Origin: Clostridiaceae bacterium OM02-2AC
Lineage (GTDB): Bacteria; Bacillota_I; Bacilli_A; Erysipelotrichales; Erysipelotrichaceae
Direction of reading: 5' to 3'
NCBI GenBank assembly: GCA_003481775.1
Contig: QULU01000035.1
Location: 1 to 55,086 of the forward strand
Length of the DNA stretch: 55,086 nucleotides
The stretch's first letter is position 1. The number at the start of each line of letters is the position of its first letter. This document shows positions 8,046-17,016 of the stretch, piece after piece. The position numbers and the translations under genes are program-made. A model generated the notes under the pieces. The model was not told the DNA's origin and ran no database searches. It saw only the letters and a program-made list of their open reading frames with translations.

Positions 8046-8771
8046 TGCCATACCTCCATAATGCTTCCTTGTTATGACATGATGTTATCACAGCAGCGTG
8101 GTGTTGTCCTGATAAAAAAAGTACAAAGCTGTCCATATTAAATAGTTGCCATATACATAGGATTGTGGCACATAGCTTGAATTTCCGCAAAATCAAAATA
8201 TCCTGATACAATATTATTTAAGACCTTTAACTCTTCATCATTGAGATAATTTTTTGCAATACTGATATCTTTCAATACAGAAAAATCACCAGAAAAACTT
8301 TTTAATCCCATAAAAAGCTGACTGGCATCCGCACGCTCATATATAACTTCTGCAGCTGTATGTCCTTGTGCTGCATAGTGTAATTTATTTTGTACCATTT
8401 TGAAAAATGCAATGGATTCACTATTCTTGGAATCATAATCAACACTTGTTGCATACAGATTTTACTCTATATCCAAGAGAAATAATCATATTAAGATCGT
8501 AATGTATTGTATTATAGTTTTTTCCATCTGCAGCAGTTGTTCGGAATTTCCGAACAACTGCATTTTCTTCTAACTCTCCTTCTTCAAAGATATGCTTAAT
8601 ATGCTTACTAATATTGGATTTACTCGTTTGGTAAAGTTCACATAATTGAGCTTGTGTAAGCCAAACAGTTTCGCCTTCCAGCTTCACATCAATTTTTGTA
8701 TGTCCATCTTCCGTTTGATAAATAATAATTTCATTCTCAACAATATTTGAATTATCTTTATTATCCTCCAC
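8040..8771 (-). pseudogene. Broken RhuM-family gene
   Basis: Three pieces of a RhuM-like protein lie in order on the minus strand. The first (8771-8460, GTG start with AAGGAGGG before it) carries the N-terminal domain with EGETVWLTQAQLCELYQTS and EEGELEENAVVRKF, ending at GYRVKS. The second, in another frame, resumes with LYATSVDYD and NKLHYAAQGHTAAEVIYERADAS, so the middle of the protein (roughly 65-75 residues) is missing. The third, after another frame change near 8140, carries MDSFVLFLSG and TSCHNKEAL, matching the family's C-terminal region. Its start is 15 bases after the stop of the nuclease-STAND gene. RhuM proteins are mobile-island genes often near restriction or defence loci; their role is poorly known. 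Confidence 0.78.
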
Positions 8772-8786
8772 CTTGCAGCCCTCCTT

Positions 8787-11700
8787 TTACCGTTCCATTA
8801 ATTTCCTACTAACTTCTCTTACTGACCCGAGTTGCCTTTCAAACATGATATCCCATAAGTCCAAACATTTACCAGCAATCTGTTTATCTGTTATTCTACT
8901 AGAATTAGCTGTTTCATCGTATAACGATATAATCAATTTTGAAATTTCATCTTCTATGCCCCATTGCTCTCTCAAGGTTTCTACCTCCATCTGTAATACA
9001 TTCTCACATAGCTGTAAAATAATATCTGCATAGTCAACAATAGAATTTGCATTTTCCTCCAAATAATTAACAAATGCATATATTGTTCTTCTGCTTACCT
9101 GTGCTTTCATGAACTCACGCAAAAATTCTCTATCACGCTTTGCATCCACATACTTATCATAGAACATCCTAGATAATGGAAATTCTACATCAGTATCAAT
9201 GTTTTTATAAGTCAGGATTATTTGCTTTGCCGTCTCCCGATAATCATCAATTTCTAAATAGATTACCGCCATATCCAATATAGCTTTTACCTGCTCTTCA
9301 CTTTTGGCTTCGGCAGACAACATTATTCTTTCAAATTCAGCATGCCTTATATAAAATTCACAAACGGCATTTCCTCCCATTTTTACAAGTTGTTTATCTT
9401 CCGACTCAAAACATTTCTCGATGATATTAATAACCCTTTCCTTGTATTTAGGATATAGAAGAAAAAACATATTTTTCGAATCATGAAAACTTGCCATTCG
9501 AATATCTGACTCATACAAACATATAATTTTTTCTCCCGCCCACGCTCTATCGATATTATAAGATGGCCATAAAGCATATAATGACGCAAAACGCACCGCA
9601 GGATTTTCATCTCTTGTCAATCCATCAATAATATCTTTAAATCGTAAAAACAAATCCCTATCTTTCAATAGCAAATGTCCTATCGTCCTTGCTGCGTTTC
9701 CTCTAACACAATTTAATGCATTACTATGTAACATATCACAACTCTTCATTTCTTTGTCTTCTAAGTTTGTTACATTAGGTTTGTCTAATTCTGGATTACG
9801 ATGTTTTAAAGCAATATTTATTAATTGTTCCATTACCTCTAAAGACCAATGAGCATCATTTACTTTTTCAACTATTCCACAAAAATATGAAGCTCTATGA
9901 CTATTCATATCACACGAAAACTCACATAATAACTTCTCTAGAACTGAAAAATCAACCTCCGCCAATTTCTCCGATATTTCCACTCCTAAAAATAAAGAAT
10001 CCACAAACACAGGTAATACCCGTTCCTTATTCTTTAAAACAAGGTTTATCATTTCCTGTGGATGCTGCTTTACTACTGATTGGAAATCACTCGCATATGC
10101 TTCATAAGAACTTTCGATAAATCCACCTTTTACTTCAATCCATCCATGTTGCCCATGATTTTTCAACTTTCTGTTTGTGATGATTTGAAGCCACTGTCCC
10201 TCACTAATATTTTTATCTGAAACAGGTGACTTTACCCACCCTGAATGTACATTCTTATTACAATAGCGAGATGAAACTGTATGAAAGCGCCTATCCAGCA
10301 CATGCAATAATTCCTTTGTTTTTATGCCAATTCGTTCTTCCGGTAAACACTGTAATAATTCATACTGTAAGTCTCCCCAAAAACTCCAGTACACAGGCGG
10401 ATATACTTTCTGTTTGTTCTGCTCAATCCTACTTTTATACCATTCAGATGCATTGGGAGAAATATAACGACAAACTGCATCTTCTATTAATAATAATTCT
10501 TCTTTATCACAGTTGTTTCCATGAATTTTTAAAACCTCTTTTACAAGCCCCAATTCATCCTCTGCTCCACTGGTATAATCAAAAACATTTTTGTCTACAT
10601 CATTGCTAAGATAACGCATTATCCGATTGCTATATAAGGGAGATAGAGCTGCCAATCCGCTTAGAATTATTTCATTAAATACATGATACCCTCGCCCCAT
10701 ATATGGTTCATAATATTCAAAAAACCGCTCTGGAGATATACAACATAATGCTATAGTCGCTTTTTTTACTAACCCCACGCAGGCTCTTTCAATATTTCTT
10801 TTATGCATATACCTTCCTGACCAGTCGCTATACTTTACTTCCAATCCACTCTCTTTTGGTATATATGGAAGAAATTCATTAAATACAATTTCCACATTAT
10901 CTATAAAAAAAGAATCATCTGAATCTACTAATTCTTCTTCATAACGGTATACATATCTACCCTGACTTTTTATTTTATTTTGTAGCCAAAAAGAAATAAG
11001 TCGGATTGTTCTTGTTCCAAATTTTTTCATCATAGACTTAACATCTATATAAACTTCTTTTGCATACTCAGGATAGTGTTCATAAAACAACATTCTAAGT
11101 TCAAACATTTCCTCTCTTTCCTGTGTAATATCATGGAGAAAACATCTCATGAACTGTTCGTCCTCATTCTTATCATAAAAAGCATGTTTCTTAATGAAAG
11201 AAATATCATCATCATCTAAATCAGGAGTAATACTCTGCAATAAATTGAAAACTAAAACTTTTTTCTTTGGTTCGGAATACCATCGCTCCAAGACACCTTG
11301 ATTTCTCAGGATGGTTATATATTGCTTTCTTGAAAAAATAACATTATCTAATAAATATTTACCATAAATCTCATTTTCACAATTATCTAAAATAAATTGA
11401 ATGATATTATCATCTGGTTCTTGAATTTGCCCTAAAGTCTCATAAAAGACATATTTGACATAATATCTGATACCATCTGAACTCAGCATCTTTTCACCAA
11501 TTAGAAGAAAATCACTACTATCATATTCCAAAAGATTTTGTAAAAACATCTGTACCTGATACCTTTTTCCAGGTGTTTGCTTACATTTTTCCCCTATAAT
11601 ATTTTCTATATCTTGTCCATTAAAATACTTTTCCATCATCCTTTGGGATATAAAATAATCTAAAATTGATTGATGGGCAAACCCAACACTATTATTTTGA

Positions 11701-13343
11701 ATTGTAATAATTTCCGATGAAACTAAATAATCTAAGCTCGCTTCTTCGACATGCAAGATTTGTTTTGGAACATATAACCGCCCTGTTCTATCTAAAGCGT
11801 CAACTATATTCTCCTTAGTTTCACAAACAAATTTCTGCTGTAATCCTGCGGTTACACTTTTTCTGCATATTTGCTCATACCATTTATCTATCAGATGACT
11901 GGTCGTTAAACAATCTGCATAGACTTCTTCTATATCCAAATGTTGCCAAATATAAAGATTACTTGGTATTCTTAATAATTTGTTTAACCTGGATGACAAC
12001 TGCTCATAATGTTTACCCACAATTTTTGTTATAACATCTTCACTAAAATCCGCCACTTTTACTATTCCCCAATCATCTTCAGCAGTTTCTTTCTTTTTAA
12101 ACAATGAATTTATATTATTATCATTTTCTAAATCGTATGTCCTGCAGACAAATATTATAATTATTTTTTTCTTTCTTTCACAATTCAAGTACTCTACCTG
12201 TCTGATTAGTTCCATGCAAACTGCAAGTGCTTCACTGGAATTGGCCTGTGTCCATCTTAAAGCATCCAATTGATCTAAAATAATTACCGCATTTTCGTTT
12301 CTTGAAATACAATGCATAGAATAAACAATTGACCCGGGAAGTCCCAGTTCTTGTCCCCAAATTTCACAATTCTTATGAGGTATTCTTCGATCAAGTTTTA
12401 CTGCAATATAAGGAAGTTTCCTTTCATCGCAATAATTTAAAATTGCCTCTGTACACCCACTTTTTCCATAACCAGCACTTCCAGAAATAATAGTCGATTT
12501 TTCATTTTCAATAGCTTTTATACAATCATCAAATTCTTCTCTATGAATTAGACCACCTTGTAATGCTCTAAAACTCTCTCTATACTCTCGATTAATTTCA
12601 TTGATTTTTGGTGCAATTCTTTTATCACCATCTTTTAAACGAAGAACAATTCCCTGTTTTACAAAATAATCACATAATACAGATTGTGTAATTTGTTTTC
12701 CTAATATATCTTCTACAACAACAAACGAAAGTAATGCATTGTAAACTACTTTTTGTTCACTACTAAACAAAACTTTTATATTTTGATTTACGCGTTCCTC
12801 CAATTCATATTCTGACATCTGCTTATAAAAGATTCTCTTTAAATAGTCAATACTTTTTAAAACCTCAACCTCTTTATCGCAATCCAAGTCCATTTCAGCG
12901 CAAAAACTTTTATAAAATTTTTGAAATCCCTTACTGCTTTTCATTATTTGCATGGAGTAAAAATCTTCTGCTTTGCCACTCGTATTACATGCCCGATTAT
13001 GTAAATCATATAAAAAAGTGCAAGCCATAGGGCTGACTAATGATACTCTTCTACTGTTATCCCTATTCAGTTGGATTTTCCATGTAGATAATATATCTTT
13101 TGCTTTTAAATCGGAAATATTCCAATATTCTTTACTTGTATTTCGCGCTTTACATTGCTGGTGTTCTTTCAGTCCATCAAAAGTCGTAACTAATATATCT
13201 GTACCAATCTCATCTGTACCAAGTGCCTCAATAATAACACTATAATTCGTTTCATCTAAAACCTTGAGCATCTCATAGATTATACAGTTTATCTCATATT
13301 TATTCCCTTGTTTATCTGCTCTTCCACCTATTTCTAATGGCAT
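8787..13343 (-). CDS. Nuclease-STAND NTPase, likely anti-phage protein
   Basis: A 1518-residue protein from the ATG at 13343 (GAGGGATG upstream; an in-frame codon at 13376 is less likely). Residues 1-150 resemble DUF4297/Cap4-type nuclease domains: GGRADKQGNKYEI, then GTDILV (Asp49) and QQCKAR (Gln63, Lys65), a PD-(D/E)xK pattern of the D...QxK type. Residues 288-296 are a Walker A (GSAGYGKSG), 352-364 a Walker B (VIILDQLDALRW), and CRTYD follows as sensor strand. A winged-helix-like stretch comes next, and the last 900 residues are helical, with a HEAT-like section (RGNAARTIGHLLL, ENPAVRFASLYAL). This is the layout of sensor-NTPase-effector defence proteins such as the Avs families; the exact family is uncertain. 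The gene is visibly more AT-rich than its neighbours. Confidence 0.85.
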   Translation of the reverse strand: MPLEIGGRADKQGNKYEINCIIYEMLKVLDETNYSVIIEALGTDEIGTDILVTTFDGLKEHQQCKARNTSKEYWNISDLKAKDILSTWKIQLNRDNSRRVSLVSPMACTFLYDLHNRACNTSGKAEDFYSMQIMKSSKGFQKFYKSFCAEMDLDCDKEVEVLKSIDYLKRIFYKQMSEYELEERVNQNIKVLFSSEQKVVYNALLSFVVVEDILGKQITQSVLCDYFVKQGIVLRLKDGDKRIAPKINEINREYRESFRALQGGLIHREEFDDCIKAIENEKSTIISGSAGYGKSGCTEAILNYCDERKLPYIAVKLDRRIPHKNCEIWGQELGLPGSIVYSMHCISRNENAVIILDQLDALRWTQANSSEALAVCMELIRQVEYLNCERKKKIIIIFVCRTYDLENDNNINSLFKKKETAEDDWGIVKVADFSEDVITKIVGKHYEQLSSRLNKLLRIPSNLYIWQHLDIEEVYADCLTTSHLIDKWYEQICRKSVTAGLQQKFVCETKENIVDALDRTGRLYVPKQILHVEEASLDYLVSSEIITIQNNSVGFAHQSILDYFISQRMMEKYFNGQDIENIIGEKCKQTPGKRYQVQMFLQNLLEYDSSDFLLIGEKMLSSDGIRYYVKYVFYETLGQIQEPDDNIIQFILDNCENEIYGKYLLDNVIFSRKQYITILRNQGVLERWYSEPKKKVLVFNLLQSITPDLDDDDISFIKKHAFYDKNEDEQFMRCFLHDITQEREEMFELRMLFYEHYPEYAKEVYIDVKSMMKKFGTRTIRLISFWLQNKIKSQGRYVYRYEEELVDSDDSFFIDNVEIVFNEFLPYIPKESGLEVKYSDWSGRYMHKRNIERACVGLVKKATIALCCISPERFFEYYEPYMGRGYHVFNEIILSGLAALSPLYSNRIMRYLSNDVDKNVFDYTSGAEDELGLVKEVLKIHGNNCDKEELLLIEDAVCRYISPNASEWYKSRIEQNKQKVYPPVYWSFWGDLQYELLQCLPEERIGIKTKELLHVLDRRFHTVSSRYCNKNVHSGWVKSPVSDKNISEGQWLQIITNRKLKNHGQHGWIEVKGGFIESSYEAYASDFQSVVKQHPQEMINLVLKNKERVLPVFVDSLFLGVEISEKLAEVDFSVLEKLLCEFSCDMNSHRASYFCGIVEKVNDAHWSLEVMEQLINIALKHRNPELDKPNVTNLEDKEMKSCDMLHSNALNCVRGNAARTIGHLLLKDRDLFLRFKDIIDGLTRDENPAVRFASLYALWPSYNIDRAWAGEKIICLYESDIRMASFHDSKNMFFLLYPKYKERVINIIEKCFESEDKQLVKMGGNAVCEFYIRHAEFERIMLSAEAKSEEQVKAILDMAVIYLEIDDYRETAKQIILTYKNIDTDVEFPLSRMFYDKYVDAKRDREFLREFMKAQVSRRTIYAFVNYLEENANSIVDYADIILQLCENVLQMEVETLREQWGIEDEISKLIISLYDETANSSRITDKQIAGKCLDLWDIMFERQLGSVREVSRKLMER

Positions 13344-13430
13344 GATTTCATCCCTCTCACAAATCCCCAAAAACATTCAAGAATACCCTAACATTTAAAT
13401 TCATTTTAATAATCTGTTATTCTGCCAAGA

Positions 13431-15071
13431 CTATATCATTCTAAAATATTTCAGCGCTGCCATGATAGCCTTTTCTTTCTCTGGCGGACACTTCGGCTGT
13501 CTGGAGTTTTCCGATTTCGGCAGGTTATAATTCACCCTCTCAATAATACCGCATTTCTGCTTTACCTGTGCAATATACAAGTTGCTGACTTTCAATCCGC
13601 TTTGCTTCAGAACATACTCCTTAATTTCCTCATAAGCTGCTTTACTCTCCGCCGCCGTCAAATCAACTTCATCCATCTCTAATTCCACATTAATATGCTT
13701 CAACTTATTTGATTTAAGTTTGGAAAGCAACACGATACTTTCAACGTGCACGGTATGCGGAAACATATCCACAGGAACCAGTTTCCCCTGCACACGATAC
13801 CCCATACGCTCAAACACCTGTAAATCACGCATCTGCGTCTGCGGATTACATGAGATATACAGTACCTGACTTGGCTTCATCCGCACCAAACTTTTTATGA
13901 ACTCCTCACTGCTCCCACTCCGCGGGGGATCCATAATCACCACATCCAGCCGCTTCTTCTCAGCCGCAAGCCTTGACATAAAACGCCCTGCATCGTCACA
14001 TACAAAACGGATATTGTTAATCTGATTGATCTTTGCATTGATTCTGGCATCCTTTACAGCATCGCCGTTAATCTCCACACCGATCACCTGTTTCACAAAG
14101 CGTGACACATACATCCCGATTGTCCCGATTCCGCAATAAGCATCCAGCACCGTTTCCCTTCCATTCAGCTTCAGCAGCTCCACCGAACGCTGATACAGCA
14201 CCTCGGTCTGTTCATGATTGATCTGATAGAAGGACTTTGCAGAAATTCGGAAGGTCATACCACACAAAACATCCTCGATATATCCGGGACCGTACAGCAC
14301 ACGCTCCTCATCCCCTAAAACCACACTTGTTTTTCTGGTATTCACATTCTGCACAATCGTTGTAATCTGAGGATATCGACTTCTTAATTCCTGTATGAAA
14401 TTCTTTCTTGCTGGAAACACATTGGAATTCAATACAAGAACGATCATAATCTGCCTGCTCACCGCACCATAACGCACGACTACATGCCGCATAAGCCCTC
14501 TTCGCTTATCCTCATCATATGGTTCAATCCGCAGCTTTCCCATCAGCTCTACAATGCCCGCAATGATATCATCACAAATCTCAGGATGCAATGGACAACG
14601 CTTATAGGGAATAATGCGATGGGAGAATTCTTCATAAAAGCCGGCCTGAATACGGCGCTGCTTATCCCTTTGAAAGCCGATAATCATTTTATTACGATAA
14701 TGCCACGGCTCCTCCATCGCTACGATTTCCTCTGCTTTAAGCCTTCCGATTTTCGCCTTTGCACATAGCGTCTGGATGCTGCGGTTTTTAAACTCCCGCT
14801 GTCCCTGCGCATTCATATGCAGCAGCTGACAGCTTCCACAGCGCTCATAGATCGGACACTTTACCGCAATGCGGTACGGAGATGCTTTTTTTATTTCCAT
14901 AACCTCTCCGATATATCCCTTCGCTATGCGTCTGACGATTCGGACGCGTACCTCCTCCTGCTGCATGACCTGGCGTACAAGTACGACATCCTTTCCAGAG
15001 CGCAGCAAACCATTATGCGCTTCATCCATACCGGATATAACCCCGGTTACCATCTGATTAATCTTTAACAT
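13431..15071 (-). CDS. rlmD: 23S rRNA (uracil-5)-methyltransferase, RlmD/TrmA family
   Basis: A 546-residue SAM-dependent RNA methyltransferase. A TRAM domain comes first (about 1-60), then the iron-sulfur cysteines Cys72, Cys78 and Cys81 (CPIYERCGSCQ) with a fourth in CPLHPE. The SAM loop is VLDAYCGIGTIGMYVS, the catalytic centre region DPPRSG, and the nucleophile loop SCNPQTQMRDL. It probably makes m5U in 23S rRNA, though TrmA-like members cannot be separated reliably by motif. About 90 extra residues at the C-terminus (INVELEMDEVDLTAAESKAAY to ALKYFRMI) resemble tails of clostridial relatives. It overlaps the upstream HAD gene by 14 bases. Confidence 0.9.
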   Translation of the reverse strand: MLKINQMVTGVISGMDEAHNGLLRSGKDVVLVRQVMQQEEVRVRIVRRIAKGYIGEVMEIKKASPYRIAVKCPIYERCGSCQLLHMNAQGQREFKNRSIQTLCAKAKIGRLKAEEIVAMEEPWHYRNKMIIGFQRDKQRRIQAGFYEEFSHRIIPYKRCPLHPEICDDIIAGIVELMGKLRIEPYDEDKRRGLMRHVVVRYGAVSRQIMIVLVLNSNVFPARKNFIQELRSRYPQITTIVQNVNTRKTSVVLGDEERVLYGPGYIEDVLCGMTFRISAKSFYQINHEQTEVLYQRSVELLKLNGRETVLDAYCGIGTIGMYVSRFVKQVIGVEINGDAVKDARINAKINQINNIRFVCDDAGRFMSRLAAEKKRLDVVIMDPPRSGSSEEFIKSLVRMKPSQVLYISCNPQTQMRDLQVFERMGYRVQGKLVPVDMFPHTVHVESIVLLSKLKSNKLKHINVELEMDEVDLTAAESKAAYEEIKEYVLKQSGLKVSNLYIAQVKQKCGIIERVNYNLPKSENSRQPKCPPEKEKAIMAALKYFRMI

Positions 15072-15675
15072 GACATTCCTCTTTCAACAGCCCTTTCGCT
15101 TCTTTGATACATGACACATCATGAAACACTATTCCATGAATTCCCAACCTCTCTGCCTGTCTGATGTTTTCCGCATTATCATCCAGATAAAGAAGCTCTC
15201 CGGCGTTCAGCTTATAGCGCTGTAGCAGCACCTCAAAAATATGGGGATCCGGCTTGTTGGTTTTCTCCTCATAGGATAATACCGCCCCATCTGCCAGCGG
15301 AAAAAAACGCTGGGTTTTCTTCAGAAAATCCGCAGAATCCTGACTGATATTGGATAGGATATATACTCCATAGCCAGCGTCCTTCACCTGCTTCATAAAT
15401 GCGATGCTTTCCTGCATCGGTTCCATCAGCTGCAGCCAGTTCTGCAATACAATATTTGTTTCCTCAATCATATCCGGATATGCTTTGTGATATACTGCAT
15501 ACAAATCCTCCAGCATCCAGATGCCCTGATCATACTTCTCCCAGGCCTCATGCGTAAAAATGCGGTTGCATATACGATGTGTCCTTTCTTCACTCTGAAA
15601 CCAGCGGATAAAATAGGCTTCAGGCGCAAAGCTCATCAAAACATTTCCTATATCAAATACAATATGCTTTATCAT
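15058..15675 (-). CDS. HAD-IA family phosphatase
   Basis: A 205-residue hydrolase beginning IKHIVFDIGNVLMSF, where the nucleophile Asp is kept and the second motif residue is Asn, typical of the 'DxGNVL' subgroup (YihX/epoxide-hydrolase-N-like). Motif II is YILSNIS, the motif III Lys is in NKPDPHIFEVLL, and motif IV is LYLDDNAENIRQAERLG. Related E. coli YihX dephosphorylates glucose-1-phosphate; substrate here unknown. GGAG lies before the ATG. It overlaps rlmD by 14 bases and is probably transcribed with it. Confidence 0.9.
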   Translation of the reverse strand: MIKHIVFDIGNVLMSFAPEAYFIRWFQSEERTHRICNRIFTHEAWEKYDQGIWMLEDLYAVYHKAYPDMIEETNIVLQNWLQLMEPMQESIAFMKQVKDAGYGVYILSNISQDSADFLKKTQRFFPLADGAVLSYEEKTNKPDPHIFEVLLQRYKLNAGELLYLDDNAENIRQAERLGIHGIVFHDVSCIKEAKGLLKEECHVKD

Positions 15676-15845
15676 GTTCCGTACTCCTTGTTCTCCTCTC
15701 TATTATACTATAAGAAGCCTCTGCTTCCCAGTCATCTTATTCCGATATTACAAAAAGCGGCCTGGCTGATAGCATGATGATCTGTACATATTCTATATCG
15801 CAGCAATACGGCAACTGCATTTCTATTTTATACAGCTGGAAACCA

Positions 15846-15874
15846 AGAAAAAAGAGATCACAAGCGGATCCCTT
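15846..15874 (-). terminator. Terminator of the TSUP permease gene
   Basis: On the minus strand AAGGGATC pairs with GATCTCTT (one G-U) around a seven-base loop, followed by a run of T. It lies just after the permease stop and ends the hydroxyproline operon. Confidence 0.7.
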
Positions 15875-15881
15875 TTCAATG

Positions 15882-16796
15882 TTAATCTACAATTTCTACT
15901 GTTTCAGCTTTACCTGCTGTGGTATGCTCCTTAACCTTGGAGAATCCTGCACGAAGCATAACTGTGGATGTATATACCGTTACACATACAACGATCCATT
16001 TCAAAACATCCAGCGGCAGTGATTTAATCAGAAGTGATGCAACCAGTGTAGCAATCGATCCGAATATCGCCATGGAGAGTGCTGATTTACGATTGTATGC
16101 CCCCTCCTTAATAAACTTCACAGATGCAGGCGGCATCAGAAAGGCACAGGAGCCCATCATGATTGGAAATGCCACATCCGGTGACATTCCCAGCAGATAC
16201 ACCAGTACCATACAAGGGTTGTACAGGCCGACACCTGCTGTCATCAATGCCCCCAGAATGAAGTTGACAATACCGGCAATTACCAGTTTTCCACCTGCCA
16301 AACCAATGGCGTCTCCACCGATCGGCATCAAATTCAAGAGGCTTGCCAGCATAATGCATGCTGTACATGCCAGAGCGAAGCCCATCACCAGACGGATTTT
16401 TTTCTCTGACATACGGGAAACCACACCAGCCCCAAGAACTGCACCAAGCATTGCGGCAGCCAGCATGACAACCAGCGTCCATGCTTCTACCTTGACAACC
16501 GTTGTAAAAATCAGTGCCTGCAGCAACACAGGAATACAGTTGGCAACATTCATTGTCCCCGGAATCAGCTTATCCCGTGTCTGTTTCGTGAATTTCAGCA
16601 ATGCTGTCTGTGGAGCAAATGCTCCAATTCCCAGTGGATCAAAGAAATTAACCAGGGCACCGATGGCACCGGTCTTCCACCAGGAAGTATCCCCCTCAAA
16701 CTCATCCTTGTGTTTGATCAGGTCATAAGCGAAAAATGCAGTGTATCCGATCAGCAGTACGATCAGCAATCCAATAATAATAGTTGTAATATCCAT
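15882..16796 (-). CDS. TSUP (TauE/SafE-type) membrane permease
   Basis: A 304-residue polytopic protein with about eight hydrophobic segments in two halves. Conserved turns are seen: FFDPLGIGAFAPQTALLKF in the first half and VNFILGALMTAGVGLYNPCMVLVYLLG in the second. TSUP proteins move small organic anions such as sulfite, sulfoacetate, taurine-derived compounds or other carboxylates. It is the last gene of the hypE-hypD-proC operon, so its cargo could be linked to hydroxyproline or proline use, but that is inference. The ATG at 16796 is chosen; an upstream in-frame TTG exists. Its 200-base leader holds two matching hairpins and a direct repeat. Confidence 0.85.
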   Translation of the reverse strand: MDITTIIIGLLIVLLIGYTAFFAYDLIKHKDEFEGDTSWWKTGAIGALVNFFDPLGIGAFAPQTALLKFTKQTRDKLIPGTMNVANCIPVLLQALIFTTVVKVEAWTLVVMLAAAMLGAVLGAGVVSRMSEKKIRLVMGFALACTACIMLASLLNLMPIGGDAIGLAGGKLVIAGIVNFILGALMTAGVGLYNPCMVLVYLLGMSPDVAFPIMMGSCAFLMPPASVKFIKEGAYNRKSALSMAIFGSIATLVASLLIKSLPLDVLKWIVVCVTVYTSTVMLRAGFSKVKEHTTAGKAETVEIVD

Positions 16797-16857
16797 AATC
16801 TTCTCTTTAACTCCCAATGTACGCTCTTGCGTCTTCTCTGTTATTTAACTCCAATGC
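16797..16857 (-). repeat. Imperfect direct repeat just before the permease start
   Basis: Two copies of a roughly 22-25-base unit (CATTGG(G)AGTTAAA...AGAGAAGA on the minus strand) lie at 16799-16819 and 16832-16856. The second transcribed copy provides the ribosome binding region of the permease gene. A small hairpin (ACGC/GCGT) separates them. Confidence 0.6.
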
Positions 16858-16879
16858 TGCCTATGTGATCATCACCGAC

Positions 16880-16967
16880 GCGCTGTTCCAGCATCCCTCT
16901 GTAACAGCGCACCGTTTGGGTTTACGCCGGAATTGCTTTCGCAGACATCCCTGCCTTACGCAATTCC
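16880..16967 (-). ncRNA. Tandem hairpin leader RNA before the permease gene
   Basis: On the minus strand the first hairpin has arms GGAATTGC/GCAATTCC (16929-16967), an internal loop, an inner stem GCAG/CTGC and the loop GGATGT. Eighteen bases later the second has arms GCGCTGTT/AACAGCGC (16880-16910), an inner stem CAG/CTG and the loop AGGGATG. Stem sequences differ while both apical regions share AGGGATG, which argues for structure-based conservation. I know no named riboswitch of this form. It lies between proC and the permease gene and could control the latter. Confidence 0.45.
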
Positions 16968-17016
16968 TTAGCATAACCACAATGTGAATCTCAGTTTTCA
17001 TCCAAACATTTGATTT

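Noticed and set aside
15919..16728. 269-codon plus-strand open frame
   Set aside because: Antisense to the TSUP permease; Ser/Thr/Pro/Ala-rich shadow composition.
16880..16967. THF riboswitch
   Set aside because: A GGGATGTC element in a similar local setting is present, but the matching CATCC pseudoknot strand and the outer stem are absent, and the gene is not a folate gene.
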